From the NCBI GenBank assembly GCA_021155045.1, contig JAJNQB010000001.1, positions 62,001 through 126,000 of the forward strand: a DNA stretch of 64,000 nt. The letters run 5' to 3'. The position numbers and the translations under genes were made by a program. The notes under the pieces were generated by a model, which did no database searches, was not told the origin of the DNA, and worked only from the letters and a program-made list of their open reading frames with translations. The DNA is from Arcticibacter sp. Its GTDB lineage: Bacteria > Bacteroidota > Bacteroidia > 2-12-FULL-35-15. Shown here one piece after another: positions 8,591 to 18,667 of this stretch; positions within the stretch are counted from its first letter, which is position 1, and each line of letters begins with the position of its first letter.

Positions 8591-9424
8591 TTAAGGAATT
8601 ATTGACATCTTTATTATTCGAATATCTGTCTTTGGTCTATTGTTTTCATCTGTTTTTTGTGCTGCAATCATTTCTACTACGTTCATTCCTTCCGTTACTT
8701 CGCCAAATACAGTATAACTTCCATCTAAATGCGGAGTGCCACCAATGGTAGAATAAGCTTGAATTTGTTCGTCTGAAAATTTATACAAAGGAACGGTTGA
8801 AAATTCAGCATCTACTTTTTTATCAAAAAAACTGTAATAAAAATTTGCGCTATCTGTATTTTTATTTTTTGCAAAGGATTGATATTTCTCGACATAAATT
8901 TTATTTTCTTCTCTGTTTATAATTTCATTAAACAATTTCATTTTTGTGATACGTTTAGCCAAAACATTCCTAAGCAAAGAATCATTAAATACTTTGCCTT
9001 GAACAATATAAAATTGAGAACCAGAAGATTCTTGTTTTAAATTATCCAAATCACTTTCTCTGGCAGCAGCTAAAACTCCTCTTTTGTGAAATAATTTTGT
9101 GTTAAATTCGGCTGGAATAGTATATTCCGGACCACCTTCTCCTAAAACAACATTTGGCTTTGCTTTTTTTGAATCAGGGTCGCCACTTTGTATCATAAAA
9201 TTTTGAATACAGCGGTGAAACAAAACACTATCATAATAATGCTCTTTAACCAATTTTATAAAATTGTCGCGATGTTTGGGTGTTTCGTTATAAAGTTTTA
9301 GTTTGATATTGCCAACATTGGTTTCAATTAAAATATGGGTTTCTTTTTGGTTGTCGAAAGACGAAAAACCACATAAAATAGCAGTTATAATTGAAAAAAG
9401 AACGAAACTTTTTTTGTAATTCAT
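8591..9424 (-). CDS. Exported cyclophilin-type peptidyl-prolyl isomerase
   Basis: 277 aa with an N-terminal hydrophobic export signal, so a periplasmic or envelope PPIase that speeds cis-trans isomerisation of Xaa-Pro bonds during folding. Cyclophilin blocks are visible: VGNIKLKLYNETPKHRDNF, YDSVLFHRCIQNFMIQSGDP, SGSQFYIVQG and HLDGSYTVFGEVTEGM. Between the SGSQFYIV strand and the HLDGSYTVFG strand sits an insertion of about 60 charged, helical residues. Such long cyclophilins occur in Bacteroidota. It lies upstream of pheS on the same strand with a 25-bp gap, so they may be co-transcribed. The final Cys of the signal is not in a good lipobox, so lipidation is doubtful. Confidence 0.9.
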   Translation of the reverse strand: MNYKKSFVLFSIITAILCGFSSFDNQKETHILIETNVGNIKLKLYNETPKHRDNFIKLVKEHYYDSVLFHRCIQNFMIQSGDPDSKKAKPNVVLGEGGPEYTIPAEFNTKLFHKRGVLAAARESDLDNLKQESSGSQFYIVQGKVFNDSLLRNVLAKRITKMKLFNEIINREENKIYVEKYQSFAKNKNTDSANFYYSFFDKKVDAEFSTVPLYKFSDEQIQAYSTIGGTPHLDGSYTVFGEVTEGMNVVEMIAAQKTDENNRPKTDIRIIKMSIIP

Positions 9425-9441
9425 AATTATTAGTTAAATTT
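9413..9441 (+). promoter_or_regulatory. Bacteroidota-type promoter for the 9505 lipoprotein gene
   Basis: TTTG at 9413-9416 and TAAATTTG at 9434-9441 are separated by 17 bases, matching the -33/-7 consensus (TTTG, TAnnTTTG) of the primary sigma factor in this phylum. The ATG follows 63 bases later. Confidence 0.65.
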
Positions 9442-9504
9442 GTTTGTTGTATCCATTGTTTTTCAACCCTAAAATTAAAGATAAATATTAAACTATATAA
9501 TCAA

Positions 9505-9855
9505 ATGAAAAATTTTATAAATAAAACAACCACTATTTCTTTCATAGCTTTATTAATAATAGGCTTAACTGCAAGTTCATGCAGAAAAAAAGAAACATGC
9601 GAAGGCAAGGTAACAGTTATTGATACAGCTGGAACTATGGTTTCTGGTGCTACTGTAAAATTATATGCTCCAAATGGACAAGTTACTTATGATGGAATTA
9701 CGGACGGTAGCGGTTTAGTAACATTCGAAATTAAATTACCTGCAATATTCAATATCTCGGCTACTAAAGCTACTTACCCCGGCATGGCTGGAACAGGAAT
9801 TCTAAGAGTTGATGAGCCAGGCAAAAAAGATGTGGTTACTGTAAAAATTCAGTAA
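9505..9855 (+). CDS. Lipoprotein with carboxypeptidase-regulatory-like fold
   Basis: 116 aa. A signal peptide ends in a lipobox (TASSC), so a membrane lipoprotein. The mature part (KVTVIDTAGTMVSGATVKLY, GITDGSGLVTFEIK, then a basic beta strand) follows the pattern of Ig-like or carboxypeptidase-regulatory domains: xVxVxDxxGxxVxGAxVxLY followed by TDxxGxxxF. Such domains are binding or structural modules at the cell surface. The ligand is not deducible. It is monocistronic, with its own promoter and a strong terminator after it. Confidence 0.75.
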   Translation: MKNFINKTTTISFIALLIIGLTASSCRKKETCEGKVTVIDTAGTMVSGATVKLYAPNGQVTYDGITDGSGLVTFEIKLPAIFNISATKATYPGMAGTGILRVDEPGKKDVVTVKIQ

Positions 9856-9875
9856 TTGTTACCCCAAAAAGAAAT

Positions 9876-9907
9876 AAAAAATCCTCTGATTTTCGGAGGA
9901 TTTTTTT
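9876..9907 (+). terminator. Intrinsic terminator after the lipoprotein gene
   Basis: Stem AATCCTC / GAGGATT with a loop of about 9 bases, followed by a T run. Confidence 0.85.
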
Positions 9908-9953
9908 ATTTATTGAAATACAATTTTTTAGTTCTATGTTAGTTAAAATTCAT

Positions 9954-9961
9954 TAAATTTG
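9954..9961 (+). promoter_or_regulatory. -7 box TAAATTTG before the stand-alone MCE gene
   Basis: Exact TAnnTTTG match ending 30 bases before the GTG at 9992. No convincing -33 TTTG is seen. It overlaps an upstream in-frame TTG codon (9959), which therefore cannot be in the transcript and is excluded as the start. Confidence 0.5.
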
Positions 9962-9991
9962 CTCGCATATATAAAACAAACAATAAAACAA

Positions 9992-10969
9992 GTGAAATTA
10001 TCAAAAGAAGCCAAAGTTGGAATTGTTACTACCATAGCCATTGCTTGTTTTATTTATGGTTTTAGCTTTTTAAAAGGCAAAAACTTTTTTTCTTCTCAAC
10101 GTACATTTTATGCTGTTTATACAGATATTGATGGTTTAGTGGAAGCCAATCCATTACTTATAAATGGCTTTAGAGTGGGTATGGTAGGAGATATTAAATT
10201 TGCAGGAGATAATTCCGGTAAAATATTGGTTTCATTCATTGTAAATGACGATATCAATATTCCCAAAAATTCAATTGCACGTGTTGTAAGCTCCGATTTG
10301 TTGGGCTCAAAAGCTGTTCAACTGATTTTAGGTAATGATAAAAATTATGCAGTAACAAATGATACATTAAATTCTGACCAAGAAGATAATCTAAAAGCAG
10401 CAGTAAATAAAACCATTGCTCCTTTGCAAAAAAAAGCAGAGGGATTAATTGCTTCCATTGACTCTGTAATGGTTGTGGTGCAACAAGTTTTTAATGAAAG
10501 CGCAAGACAAAATTTAGCTAAAAGTTTTGAAAACATTAAAGATGCAATCACATCTTTAGAAACAACTGCTTATCGTTTAGATACAATGGTTTTAGCCGAA
10601 AAAAATAAAATCTCAAGTATTCTTACGAAAATCAATCATTTAGCTACAACACTCGATAACAATAGTGATAAGCTTGCAAACGTAATTCAAAATTTTTCAA
10701 ATATTAGCGATTCTATTGCCAAATCAAATTTAAAATCTGCTATAAATAATGCTGATATTGCTTTATCACAAGCATCTAGCATTATGACAAAAATTAATAA
10801 AGGAGAAGGTTCTTTAGGTTTGTTAGTGAATAACGATAGCCTGTATCGTAAGCTGGATAAATCTTCCGAAGACTTAGATAAATTATTAAAAGATTTAAGA
10901 ATTAATCCTGAACGTTATGTTCACATTTCTGTTTTCGGACGAAAGGATAGGAATAAACCCAAAGATTAG
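9992..10969 (+). CDS. MCE (MlaD-like) family protein, stand-alone
   Basis: 325 aa. An N-terminal transmembrane anchor follows KLSKEAKVG, then a single MCE domain (YTDIDGLVEANPLLINGFRVGMVGDI...SSDLLGSKAVQLILG), then a long helical tail with heptad character and a conserved-looking C-terminus. MCE proteins form hexameric rings that carry lipids across the periplasm. The start is taken as GTG (KLSKEAKVG), matching the family N-terminus and lying 30 bases after the -7 box. It is separate from the mlaEFD operon at 17.9 kb, and the downstream genes are Fe-S redox genes 39 bp away, an association I recall from other Bacteroidota. Confidence 0.85.
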   Translation: MKLSKEAKVGIVTTIAIACFIYGFSFLKGKNFFSSQRTFYAVYTDIDGLVEANPLLINGFRVGMVGDIKFAGDNSGKILVSFIVNDDINIPKNSIARVVSSDLLGSKAVQLILGNDKNYAVTNDTLNSDQEDNLKAAVNKTIAPLQKKAEGLIASIDSVMVVVQQVFNESARQNLAKSFENIKDAITSLETTAYRLDTMVLAEKNKISSILTKINHLATTLDNNSDKLANVIQNFSNISDSIAKSNLKSAINNADIALSQASSIMTKINKGEGSLGLLVNNDSLYRKLDKSSEDLDKLLKDLRINPERYVHISVFGRKDRNKPKD

Positions 10970-11007
10970 TTCTTGATTTGTATTTTAGAGTTTAGATTTT
11001 CTACTGT

Positions 11008-12333
11008 ATGGTATCAAGCATAGTTTTTATTATTTTGTTTTTAGGAGGCTCTGTTTTTTTTGCAAAAAACGCATTAAAAATAAGACGCAACATATTATTA
11101 GGAAAAGAAATTGATAGAAAAGACAATCCTGTTCAACGTTGGAAAACAATGATACTTGTAGCATTTGGACAAAAAAAAATGTTTGCAAAGCCAATTCCTG
11201 CTATCCTGCATTTTTTTCTTTATGCTGCATTTATAATCACTCAAATTGAATTAATAGAAATAGTTTTTGATGGAGTTTTAGGAAAACACAGAATTTTTAG
11301 ACCTGCATTAGGAAGTTTCTACACATTTATGGTAAGCTTTATTGAAATACTTTCAGTTCTAGCATTTGTTGGAACGGTAGCATTTTTATCTCGCAGAAAT
11401 TTATTAAAAGTTCCACGACTTGTAAAAAGTGAATTAAATGGTTGGCCCAAATTAGATGCTAATCTTATTTTGATTGCTGAAATTACTTTAATCTGTTTTA
11501 TTTTTATGATGAATGGTGCTGATGAAGTGCTTTATTCAAGAGGTTTTTCTCATGCTGAAAATTTAGGTGATGGCTCTTTTGGTTTAACGATAAGTTCAAT
11601 AATAGGACCAGTAATTTTTGGAGGAATGGGTGATGGTGCTTTACATATTGTTGAGCGAGTTGGCTGGTGGGGACATATTGTTATGGTATTGGGCTTTTTG
11701 AATTTTTTACCTTACTCCAAGCATTTTCATATTCTTTTAGCTTTCCCAAATACCTATTTTTCAAACTTAAAAGCAAAAGGTGAATTTACCAATATGACTT
11801 CAGTAACAAATGAAGTAAAAGCAATATTTGATCCTTCGTTTACTCCGCCTCCTGCCGACCCAAATGTATCAATGCGTTTTGGTGCAAAAGATGTAACAGA
11901 TTTATCTTGGAAACAATTACTAGATGCATACACGTGTACAGAGTGCGGTCGGTGTACTTCTGCTTGCCCAGCAAACATCACAGGAAAAAAGTTATCTCCC
12001 CGAAAAATTATGATGGACACACGCGATAGATTAGATGAAGTTGGAAAAAATATAGATACAAATAATGGTGAATTTAAAGATGATGGAAAAGCGTTGTTAG
12101 GAGATTACATTACTCCAGAAGAATTATGGGCATGTACATCTTGCAATGCTTGTGTGCAAGAATGTCCTGTGAATATTGATCCATTAAGTATTATTGTTGA
12201 TATGAGAAGATTTATGGTGATGGAACAAAGTGCGGCACCAACAGAACTAAATGGGATGTTTACAAATATTGAAAACAATGGTGCACCTTGGCAGTTTTCG
12301 CAAGCAGATAGATTGAATTGGAAGAATGAATAA
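11008..12333 (+). CDS. Membrane-anchored (Fe-S) protein, HdrD-like N-terminal part
   Basis: 441 aa. The N-terminal half has about four to five hydrophobic helices resembling the NarI/respiratory cytochrome b fold. The C-terminal half carries two [4Fe-4S] motifs: CTECGRCTSACP (Cys310 onward) and CTSCNACVQECP (Cys376 onward). This is the arrangement of the ferredoxin half of HdrD/GlpC-like oxidoreductases, with the CCG catalytic half encoded separately at 12889. Together they would form a membrane redox complex passing electrons between quinone and an unknown partner, perhaps a disulfide. A HAD gene lies between the two halves on the same strand. Substrate unknown. Confidence 0.85.
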   Translation: MVSSIVFIILFLGGSVFFAKNALKIRRNILLGKEIDRKDNPVQRWKTMILVAFGQKKMFAKPIPAILHFFLYAAFIITQIELIEIVFDGVLGKHRIFRPALGSFYTFMVSFIEILSVLAFVGTVAFLSRRNLLKVPRLVKSELNGWPKLDANLILIAEITLICFIFMMNGADEVLYSRGFSHAENLGDGSFGLTISSIIGPVIFGGMGDGALHIVERVGWWGHIVMVLGFLNFLPYSKHFHILLAFPNTYFSNLKAKGEFTNMTSVTNEVKAIFDPSFTPPPADPNVSMRFGAKDVTDLSWKQLLDAYTCTECGRCTSACPANITGKKLSPRKIMMDTRDRLDEVGKNIDTNNGEFKDDGKALLGDYITPEELWACTSCNACVQECPVNIDPLSIIVDMRRFMVMEQSAAPTELNGMFTNIENNGAPWQFSQADRLNWKNE

Positions 12334-12377
12334 GGGTTGAAATTAGATTTGAGATTGATTAAAAAACATAAAAAAAC

Positions 12378-12791
12378 ATGAACTTAATTGAGAAAGAAGA
12401 AAACGGAAAGTTAATTAGCCCAGTGTTACCTTCACATATAAAAAACTATTTGATAGATATTGATGGAACTGTTTGTGATGATATTCCTAATGAACAGCCT
12501 GAGCGTATGGCTACAGCGGTATTGTATCCTGAAGCATTGATAACATTAAACAAATGGTTTGATGAAGGACATATCATTACTTTTTTTACTTCTCGTACTG
12601 AAGAACACAGAATAATTACTGAGGAATGGTTGAAAGAAAATGGGTTTAAATACCATGGTTTATTAATGGGGAAGCCAAGAGGAGGAAACTATCATTGGAT
12701 AGATAATCACATGGTTCGTGCGACACGATATGAAGGAAGATTTACAGATTTAATTGATAAAGAAGTAACAATACAAGTATTTGAACAATAA
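12378..12791 (+). CDS. HAD-like phosphatase
   Basis: 137 aa, cytosolic. HAD motif I is LIDIDGTVCDD (nucleophile and acid/base Asp), a motif II-like Thr/Ser is in HIITFFTSRTEEHR, and GKPRGGNYHWIDN carries the motif III Lys and a late acidic residue. The protein is short, with little or no cap, so it probably acts on a small or macromolecular phosphoester. Relatives are sometimes labelled phosphoheptose isomerase, which the sequence does not support. It lies between the two Fe-S genes (44 bp after one, 97 bp before the other), suggesting co-expression, but no link to redox chemistry is visible. Confidence 0.75.
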   Translation: MNLIEKEENGKLISPVLPSHIKNYLIDIDGTVCDDIPNEQPERMATAVLYPEALITLNKWFDEGHIITFFTSRTEEHRIITEEWLKENGFKYHGLLMGKPRGGNYHWIDNHMVRATRYEGRFTDLIDKEVTIQVFEQ

Positions 12792-12838
12792 AGCACCACG
12801 AATTACGAATTTGTGTTTATATCAAATCGTGATATATT

Positions 12839-12866
12839 CCCCTCTTGAGAGGGGTTAGGGGTGTGT
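12839..12866. repeat. Short GC-rich palindromic repeat element
   Basis: The intergenic string CCCCTCTTGAGAGGGG followed by TTAGGGGTGTG stands out by G/C content in an AT-rich gap. CCCCTC/GAGGGG forms a hairpin. It matches in style the dispersed CCCCTC...GAGGGGxTAGGGGTGTGT elements I remember from Bacteroidota intergenic regions. Only one copy is in this window. Confidence 0.5.
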
Positions 12867-12888
12867 AAAATTTGCTTAAAATTATATT

Positions 12889-13680
12889 ATGAATCAACCT
12901 TTGAATGTACCAACAGTAGCAGATTATATAGCCAAAGGCGAAGCCCCTGAAATTTTATTTTGGGTAGGTTGTGCTGGAAGTTTTGATGATAGAGCGAAAA
13001 AAATTACAAAGGCTATTGTTAAGATTTTAAATCATGCTCATGTAAAATTTGCCGTTTTAGGAGCAGAAGAAAGTTGTACGGGCGACCCAGCAAAACGTGC
13101 AGGAAATGAATTTTTGTTTCAAATGCAAGCAATAAATAACATAACTGTATTAAATGGTTATGAGATAAAAAAAATAGTTACAGGTTGCCCTCATTGTTTC
13201 AATACATTAAAAAATGAATATCCTGCTTTAGGAGGAAATTATGAAGTAGTGCATCATACAGAGCTTTTACAAGAATTATTAAATAGCGGAAGAATAAAAA
13301 TTGAAGGCGGAAGTTTTAAAGGAAAAAAAATAACATTTCACGATCCTTGTTATTTAGGTAGAGCAAATGATGTGTACGAAGCACCACGTTCAGTGATGAT
13401 AAATTTAGATGCTGAATTGATTGAAATGAAACGAAGCAGAGCGAATGGTTTATGTTGTGGAGCAGGAGGAGCACAAATGTTTAAAGAAGCTGAAAAAGGT
13501 GATAAAGAAGTAAATGTAGAACGTAGTGAAGAAGCATTAGCATTAAATCCTGATGTAATTGCTGTAGGTTGTCCATTCTGTAACACTATGATGACAGATG
13601 GAGTGAAACACTTTAACAAAGAAGATAAAGTAAAAGTATTGGATGTTGCTGAACTTATTGCGCAAGCAAAAGATTTGTAA
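12889..13680 (+). CDS. CCG-domain (Fe-S) protein, HdrD/GlpC-like catalytic half
   Basis: 263 aa, soluble. It has two cysteine-rich CCG domains. In the first, WVGCAGSFDDR, EESCTGDPAKRAGNE and TGCPHCFNTLKNEY; in the second, FHDPCYLGR, GLCCGAGG and GCPFCNTMM. These bind a non-cubane or cubane [4Fe-4S] cluster in heterodisulfide reductase subunits and related lactate or glycerol-3-phosphate oxidoreductases. It should pair with the membrane ferredoxin protein at 11008. No flavin subunit is nearby. The natural substrate is undetermined; disulfide reduction is a reasonable but unproved guess. Confidence 0.87.
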   Translation: MNQPLNVPTVADYIAKGEAPEILFWVGCAGSFDDRAKKITKAIVKILNHAHVKFAVLGAEESCTGDPAKRAGNEFLFQMQAINNITVLNGYEIKKIVTGCPHCFNTLKNEYPALGGNYEVVHHTELLQELLNSGRIKIEGGSFKGKKITFHDPCYLGRANDVYEAPRSVMINLDAELIEMKRSRANGLCCGAGGAQMFKEAEKGDKEVNVERSEEALALNPDVIAVGCPFCNTMMTDGVKHFNKEDKVKVLDVAELIAQAKDL

Positions 13681-13683
13681 TAA

Positions 13684-14166
13684 TTATCTTATTCTTTTTA
13701 AGTAAAAAGAATTAATCACGTTTTTTAGAGTAACACCTCCAGGCGAACTGCCTTCTACTGAGCTTATTATAACATTACTATCCACAAGTTTTGGATTATT
13801 GCTTACAGCAAACATCATAGGTACAAGCAAGGAATTATAAGAAAAATATTCGGAAACCATTCCTTTATTTATCAAAGAGAAAACACAACTATTGATAGAA
13901 ATATCAGCTAGGCTGCCTTTGTCGTCAACCAAAACAAAACGACCTCTATAGATCTTCGGAAAAAGCTTTGATTTGTATTCTTTAGGTATAACAATTTTAA
14001 ATGTAGCATTGTTTATTTTTATTGTGTCCGTTATTTCTTCAGGCATTTCCAAAATATTCCCAAAATCATCTTGCTTTTCTTTCACAACTTTTATTGTTCC
14101 TCTTTTTTCTTGAGCAACAAGTGTAAATGCACATAACAAAAAGAATAAAGCGAGTTTTGTTTTCAT
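13684..14166 (-). CDS. Exported hypothetical protein
   Basis: 160 aa with a clear Sec signal peptide (KLALFFLLCAFTLVAQ) and no lipobox, so periplasmic or secreted. The mature part is beta-rich with repeated DTIKINNATFKIVIPKEY- and RGRFVLVDDKGSL-like strands and the segment SSVEGSSPGGVTLKNVI near the end. I do not recognise a family. It is convergent with the CCG gene (3-bp gap) and divergent from enolase. Confidence 0.6.
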   Translation of the reverse strand: MKTKLALFFLLCAFTLVAQEKRGTIKVVKEKQDDFGNILEMPEEITDTIKINNATFKIVIPKEYKSKLFPKIYRGRFVLVDDKGSLADISINSCVFSLINKGMVSEYFSYNSLLVPMMFAVSNNPKLVDSNVIISSVEGSSPGGVTLKNVINSFYLKRIR

Positions 14167-14337
14167 CTTTTATTTGGATAACGTAACGATAGCTAAAAAG
14201 ATACAAAACATTTATAAAATGTTGATAAAAATCAGGTTTTAAATTGGGTTTTATTTCTAATTTTGAACTGCTTTTTAAAAGCTAATTCATTCAGTAACTG
14301 TTTAAATTTATTAAAATAATTTAACAGGTATTAAGAA

Positions 14338-14370
14338 TGTCATTTCGACCGGAGGGAGAAATCACAAGTA
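14338..14370. repeat. Interspersed repeat fragment (CATTTCGACCGGAGGGAGAAATC type)
   Basis: TGTCATTTCGACCGGAGG followed by GAGAAATC stands out in the gap before enolase. I recognise this string as a dispersed intergenic repeat of Bacteroidota genomes, also found as TTTCGACCGAAGGGAGAAATC. TTTCGACC and the GAGAAA tail give it weak dyad character. It sits about 55-85 bases before the eno start, so it may fall within the 5' UTR. Confidence 0.5.
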
Positions 14371-14379
14371 AAAAAATAA

Positions 14380-15720
<1,341 letters not shown>

Positions 15721-15821
15721 GTTAATTTTAGATAAAATTTTTGTCAGATAGTTTTTAATTTGATAAAAAGCAATTATCTTTCGGAAATAAGAAACACAAC
15801 AAATCATTCTCAAAAAATAAT

Positions 15822-17150
15822 ATGGATACATTAAAGGAAAAATTTGCAGCCAAAGCAGGTCCAATGGCAGCAGAGATAAAACAACTAATCAAAGAAAAAG
15901 GAGACGTTAAGTTAGGCGAATATACTGTAGCTCAGGTATATCAAGGGATGAAAGGGATGGTTGGTTTGGTTACCGAAACTTCAAAATTAGATCCAGAAGA
16001 AGGAATAAGATTTAGAGGATATACCATTCCTGAATTACGTGAGAAATTGCCAAAAGCACCTGGCGGAACAGAGCCTTTGCCTGAAGGAATTTTTTATTTA
16101 ATGTTATTAGGAGAAATGCCTACCCATGAAGATGTTTTGAGTTTGAGCAATAATTGGGCACGCAGAGCAATTGTTCCAAAACATGTTTTTGATGTATTGG
16201 ATAAATTACCTGCATCAACACATCCAATGACTCAGTTTGTTATTGCAGTTATGGCAATGCAAACAGAATCAGTATTTGCAGCAGCATATAAAAAAGGAAT
16301 AAACAAAAAAGATTATTGGGATTATGTTTATGAAGATTCCATGAATCTTATTGCCCGTTTGCCAAGAGTTGCAGCCTATATTTATCGAAAAAAATATAAA
16401 AATGGAGAACATATTGAACCAGATCCAAAATTAGATTGGGCAGCAAACCTAGCACACATGCTTGGTTACGAAGAGTTTGATATGAAACGCTTAATGCGTA
16501 TGTATATGACCATTCATGTTGACCATGAAGGAGGTAATGTTTCTGCACATACAACACATTTGGTTGGTTCTGCTTTAAGTGACCCTTACTTGTCATTTGC
16601 TGCTGGAATGAATGGATTAGCAGGACCATTACATGGTCTAGCCAACCAAGAAGTATTAAGTTGGATTTTGGAATTACGTGAAGAATTGGGAGGAGGCTTG
16701 CCTACAGAAAAACAAATTGAAGATTATATTGTAAAAACATTGAAAGAAGGAAAAGTTGTGCCAGGGTACGGGCACGCTGTGTTGCGCAAAACAGACCCGC
16801 GCTTTTCTGCACAACAAGATTTTTATTTGAAATATATTAAACCACAAGGAGCTGATGATTTGTGCGAAATAGTACAGATGGTGTATAAAGTAGCTCCTCC
16901 AATTTTAGAAGCAACAGGAAAAATAAAAAATCCTTGGCCAAATGTTGATTCTCATTCTGGTGTTTTATTAACACATTATGGAATGGTAGAACATGAATTT
17001 TATACCGTATTGTTTGGCGTTTCTCGTGCACTAGGAGTATTGGCTTCTTTAATTTGGGATAGAGCATTAGGTCATCCAATTGAAAGACCAGGCTCAATAA
17101 CTACCGAAGGTGTTAAAAAGAAAATTATTGCTGCTGAAGCTAAAGCATAA
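15822..17150 (+). CDS. gltA: Citrate synthase (eukaryote-like type I)
   Basis: Cytosolic TCA-cycle entry enzyme condensing acetyl-CoA and oxaloacetate. 442 aa. Its length, and the long N-terminal segment before [14 protein letters not shown], fit the dimeric mitochondrial-type branch rather than the NADH-regulated hexameric GltA of enterics. Catalytic His, His and Asp are visible in [28 protein letters not shown] and [10 protein letters not shown]. Type I enzymes are not allosterically inhibited by NADH, as known for the family. A strong terminator follows directly. The symbol gltA is used in the functional sense only. Confidence 0.95.
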   Translation: MDTLKEKFAAKAGPMAAEIKQLIKEKGDVKLGEYTVAQVYQGMKGMVGLVTETSKLDPEEGIRFRGYTIPELREKLPKAPGGTEPLPEGIFYLMLLGEMPTHEDVLSLSNNWARRAIVPKHVFDVLDKLPASTHPMTQFVIAVMAMQTESVFAAAYKKGINKKDYWDYVYEDSMNLIARLPRVAAYIYRKKYKNGEHIEPDPKLDWAANLAHMLGYEEFDMKRLMRMYMTIHVDHEGGNVSAHTTHLVGSALSDPYLSFAAGMNGLAGPLHGLANQEVLSWILELREELGGGLPTEKQIEDYIVKTLKEGKVVPGYGHAVLRKTDPRFSAQQDFYLKYIKPQGADDLCEIVQMVYKVAPPILEATGKIKNPWPNVDSHSGVLLTHYGMVEHEFYTVLFGVSRALGVLASLIWDRALGHPIERPGSITTEGVKKKIIAAEAKA

Positions 17151-17152
17151 AA

Positions 17153-17187
17153 CAAAAACTCCGAAATTGTTTCGGAGTTTTTGTTTT
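17153..17187. terminator. Bidirectional intrinsic terminator
   Basis: AAAAACTCCGAAA / TTTCGGAGTTTTT with a TTG loop, placed between the convergent citrate synthase and lipoprotein genes; flanking A and T runs allow it to stop both. Confidence 0.9.
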
Positions 17188-17678
17188 TAAATACTTATCT
17201 CATTTGTTTGAACTCGATTACTGATATGTCCTGAACGGTCGCGGATATAAATTTCAAATTTTACGATTGTATGTCCTGGTACATAAATAGGAGGAACTCT
17301 TAGTTTTGCTTTTATTTCACCATCTAAAGCTTTGTATTGTCCATCAGGGGTTAAATAAGGAATCCTATACGAATAAAAAAGTGTATCCATTACTGCGGTA
17401 GTATCAACTATATCAAAAGGATGAAAATTTCCATCCGTTCCTTTATATAAATACTTCATTACAAAATCGTCTTTAGAAATAGTATCTCCTTGGTTAATTC
17501 CAATATCACCATCACCATCTTTAAATGATATGACACAATCTGCAGAATCATTTGCATACTTCACATATTTCAAAAATTCAATTGTAGGCTCAGGAGGAAA
17601 CGATTTTTCTTTCACACAAGATGTTATTGCTAACATTGCAAGAACTAAAATTAAAAATATGATTTTATAAAATTTCAT
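17187..17678 (-). CDS. Lipoprotein of unknown function
   Basis: 163 aa. The signal peptide ends in the lipobox LAITSC, followed by VKEKSFPPEP. The mature domain contains ADCVISFKDGDGDIGINQGD, an acidic Gly/Asp loop that could bind calcium, and strand-rich segments ending in KFEIYIRDRSGHISNRVQTNEI, suggestive of an Ig-like fold. The DGDGDIG motif is frequent in short Bacteroidota lipoproteins, but their function is unknown to me. It shares its terminator with citrate synthase. Confidence 0.7.
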   Translation of the reverse strand: MKFYKIIFLILVLAMLAITSCVKEKSFPPEPTIEFLKYVKYANDSADCVISFKDGDGDIGINQGDTISKDDFVMKYLYKGTDGNFHPFDIVDTTAVMDTLFYSYRIPYLTPDGQYKALDGEIKAKLRVPPIYVPGHTIVKFEIYIRDRSGHISNRVQTNEISI

Positions 17679-17911
17679 TTGTAAGCTTTAATTACAACAC
17701 TAAAATTACTAAAATATTGCTGGTAAAGCAAAAAAAACAACTGCCTTTTTATAGACAGATGCATGTAACCCTTAACAGATAACTGAATAAAACAGATATA
17801 ATCAGTATTACTAGAAATGATAATTGCTGAAAAAAAGGGCAGTTTTATTTTTTTAAACAATTTATTAGTACTTTGTGGTAGGAAATTCATACACAAAATT
17901 ATTTTTTGGAA

Positions 17912-18667
17912 ATGATTAAAAAAATAGTGATTGAAGTAGGTTTAATAACTCGCTTTTCATTAAGGTTTTTTCGTGAATTATTCAAACCTCATTTTGAATT
18001 TTCCGAATTTTTGCGCCAATGTTTTTTTATAGGAAACAAATCGCTACCGCTTGTTGCTATTACAGCATTTATTATGGGATTAGTTATTACAATTCAATCT
18101 CGCCCAACTTTAGTTGAATTTGGAGCACAAGCATGGTTGCCAAAAATGGTTTCTGTTTCATTGGTTAGAGAAATAGCTCCAGTAATTACTGCTTTAATTT
18201 GTGCTGGAAAAATAGGGTCAGGAATAGGGGCAGAGCTTGGTTCGATGAAAGTTACAGAACAAATAGATGCAATGGATGTTTCAGGTACAAACCCATATAA
18301 ATTTTTAGTAGTAACTCGGGTAATGGCTACAACACTTATGATTCCTATTTTAGCGATACTTGCCGATTCTGTTTCATTATATGGAGGTTATTTGGGTTCA
18401 AATATTCATGGTGTAGTTAGTTGGAATTTGTATTGGAATCAGGTATTTGATACACTTGTATTTGCAGATGTAATTCCTTCTATCGCAAAAACATTCTTTT
18501 TTGGTTTTGCAATTGGAATTATAGGATGTTTTAAAGGATTTAATTCTAGTAAAGGGACCGAAGGTGTAGGACAATCTGCAAATTCTGCTGTTGTTATTTC
18601 TTCTTTATTAGTTTTTATAATTGATTTATTAGCGGTGCAGATTACAGATATTTTAAATTTAAATTAA
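17912..18667 (+). CDS. mlaE: ABC lipid-transport permease MlaE family
   Basis: 251 aa, five to six membrane helices. Inner-membrane permease of the Mla phospholipid transport system. Hallmarks: FIGNKSLPLVAITAFIMGLVI, the EFGAQ segment, REIAPVITALICAGKIGSGIGAELGSMKVTEQIDAM, and the C-terminal helix. The start is the ATG giving MIKKIVIEVG, with an in-frame TTG 6 bases earlier set aside. It is directly followed by mlaF with no gap. No MlaB or MlaC gene is present, as is usual in this phylum. Confidence 0.93.
   Translation: MIKKIVIEVGLITRFSLRFFRELFKPHFEFSEFLRQCFFIGNKSLPLVAITAFIMGLVITIQSRPTLVEFGAQAWLPKMVSVSLVREIAPVITALICAGKIGSGIGAELGSMKVTEQIDAMDVSGTNPYKFLVVTRVMATTLMIPILAILADSVSLYGGYLGSNIHGVVSWNLYWNQVFDTLVFADVIPSIAKTFFFGFAIGIIGCFKGFNSSKGTEGVGQSANSAVVISSLLVFIIDLLAVQITDILNLN

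Noticed and set aside
9959..9991. TTG at 9959 as the start of the stand-alone MCE gene
   Set aside because: It lies in the -7 box TAAATTTG, so it would not be transcribed; GTG at 9992 fits the family N-terminus.
17675..17896. 73-aa minus-strand ORF between the lipoprotein and mlaE
   Set aside because: Low complexity, no signal, overlaps the lipoprotein start region and the mlaE upstream region; codon pattern not gene-like.
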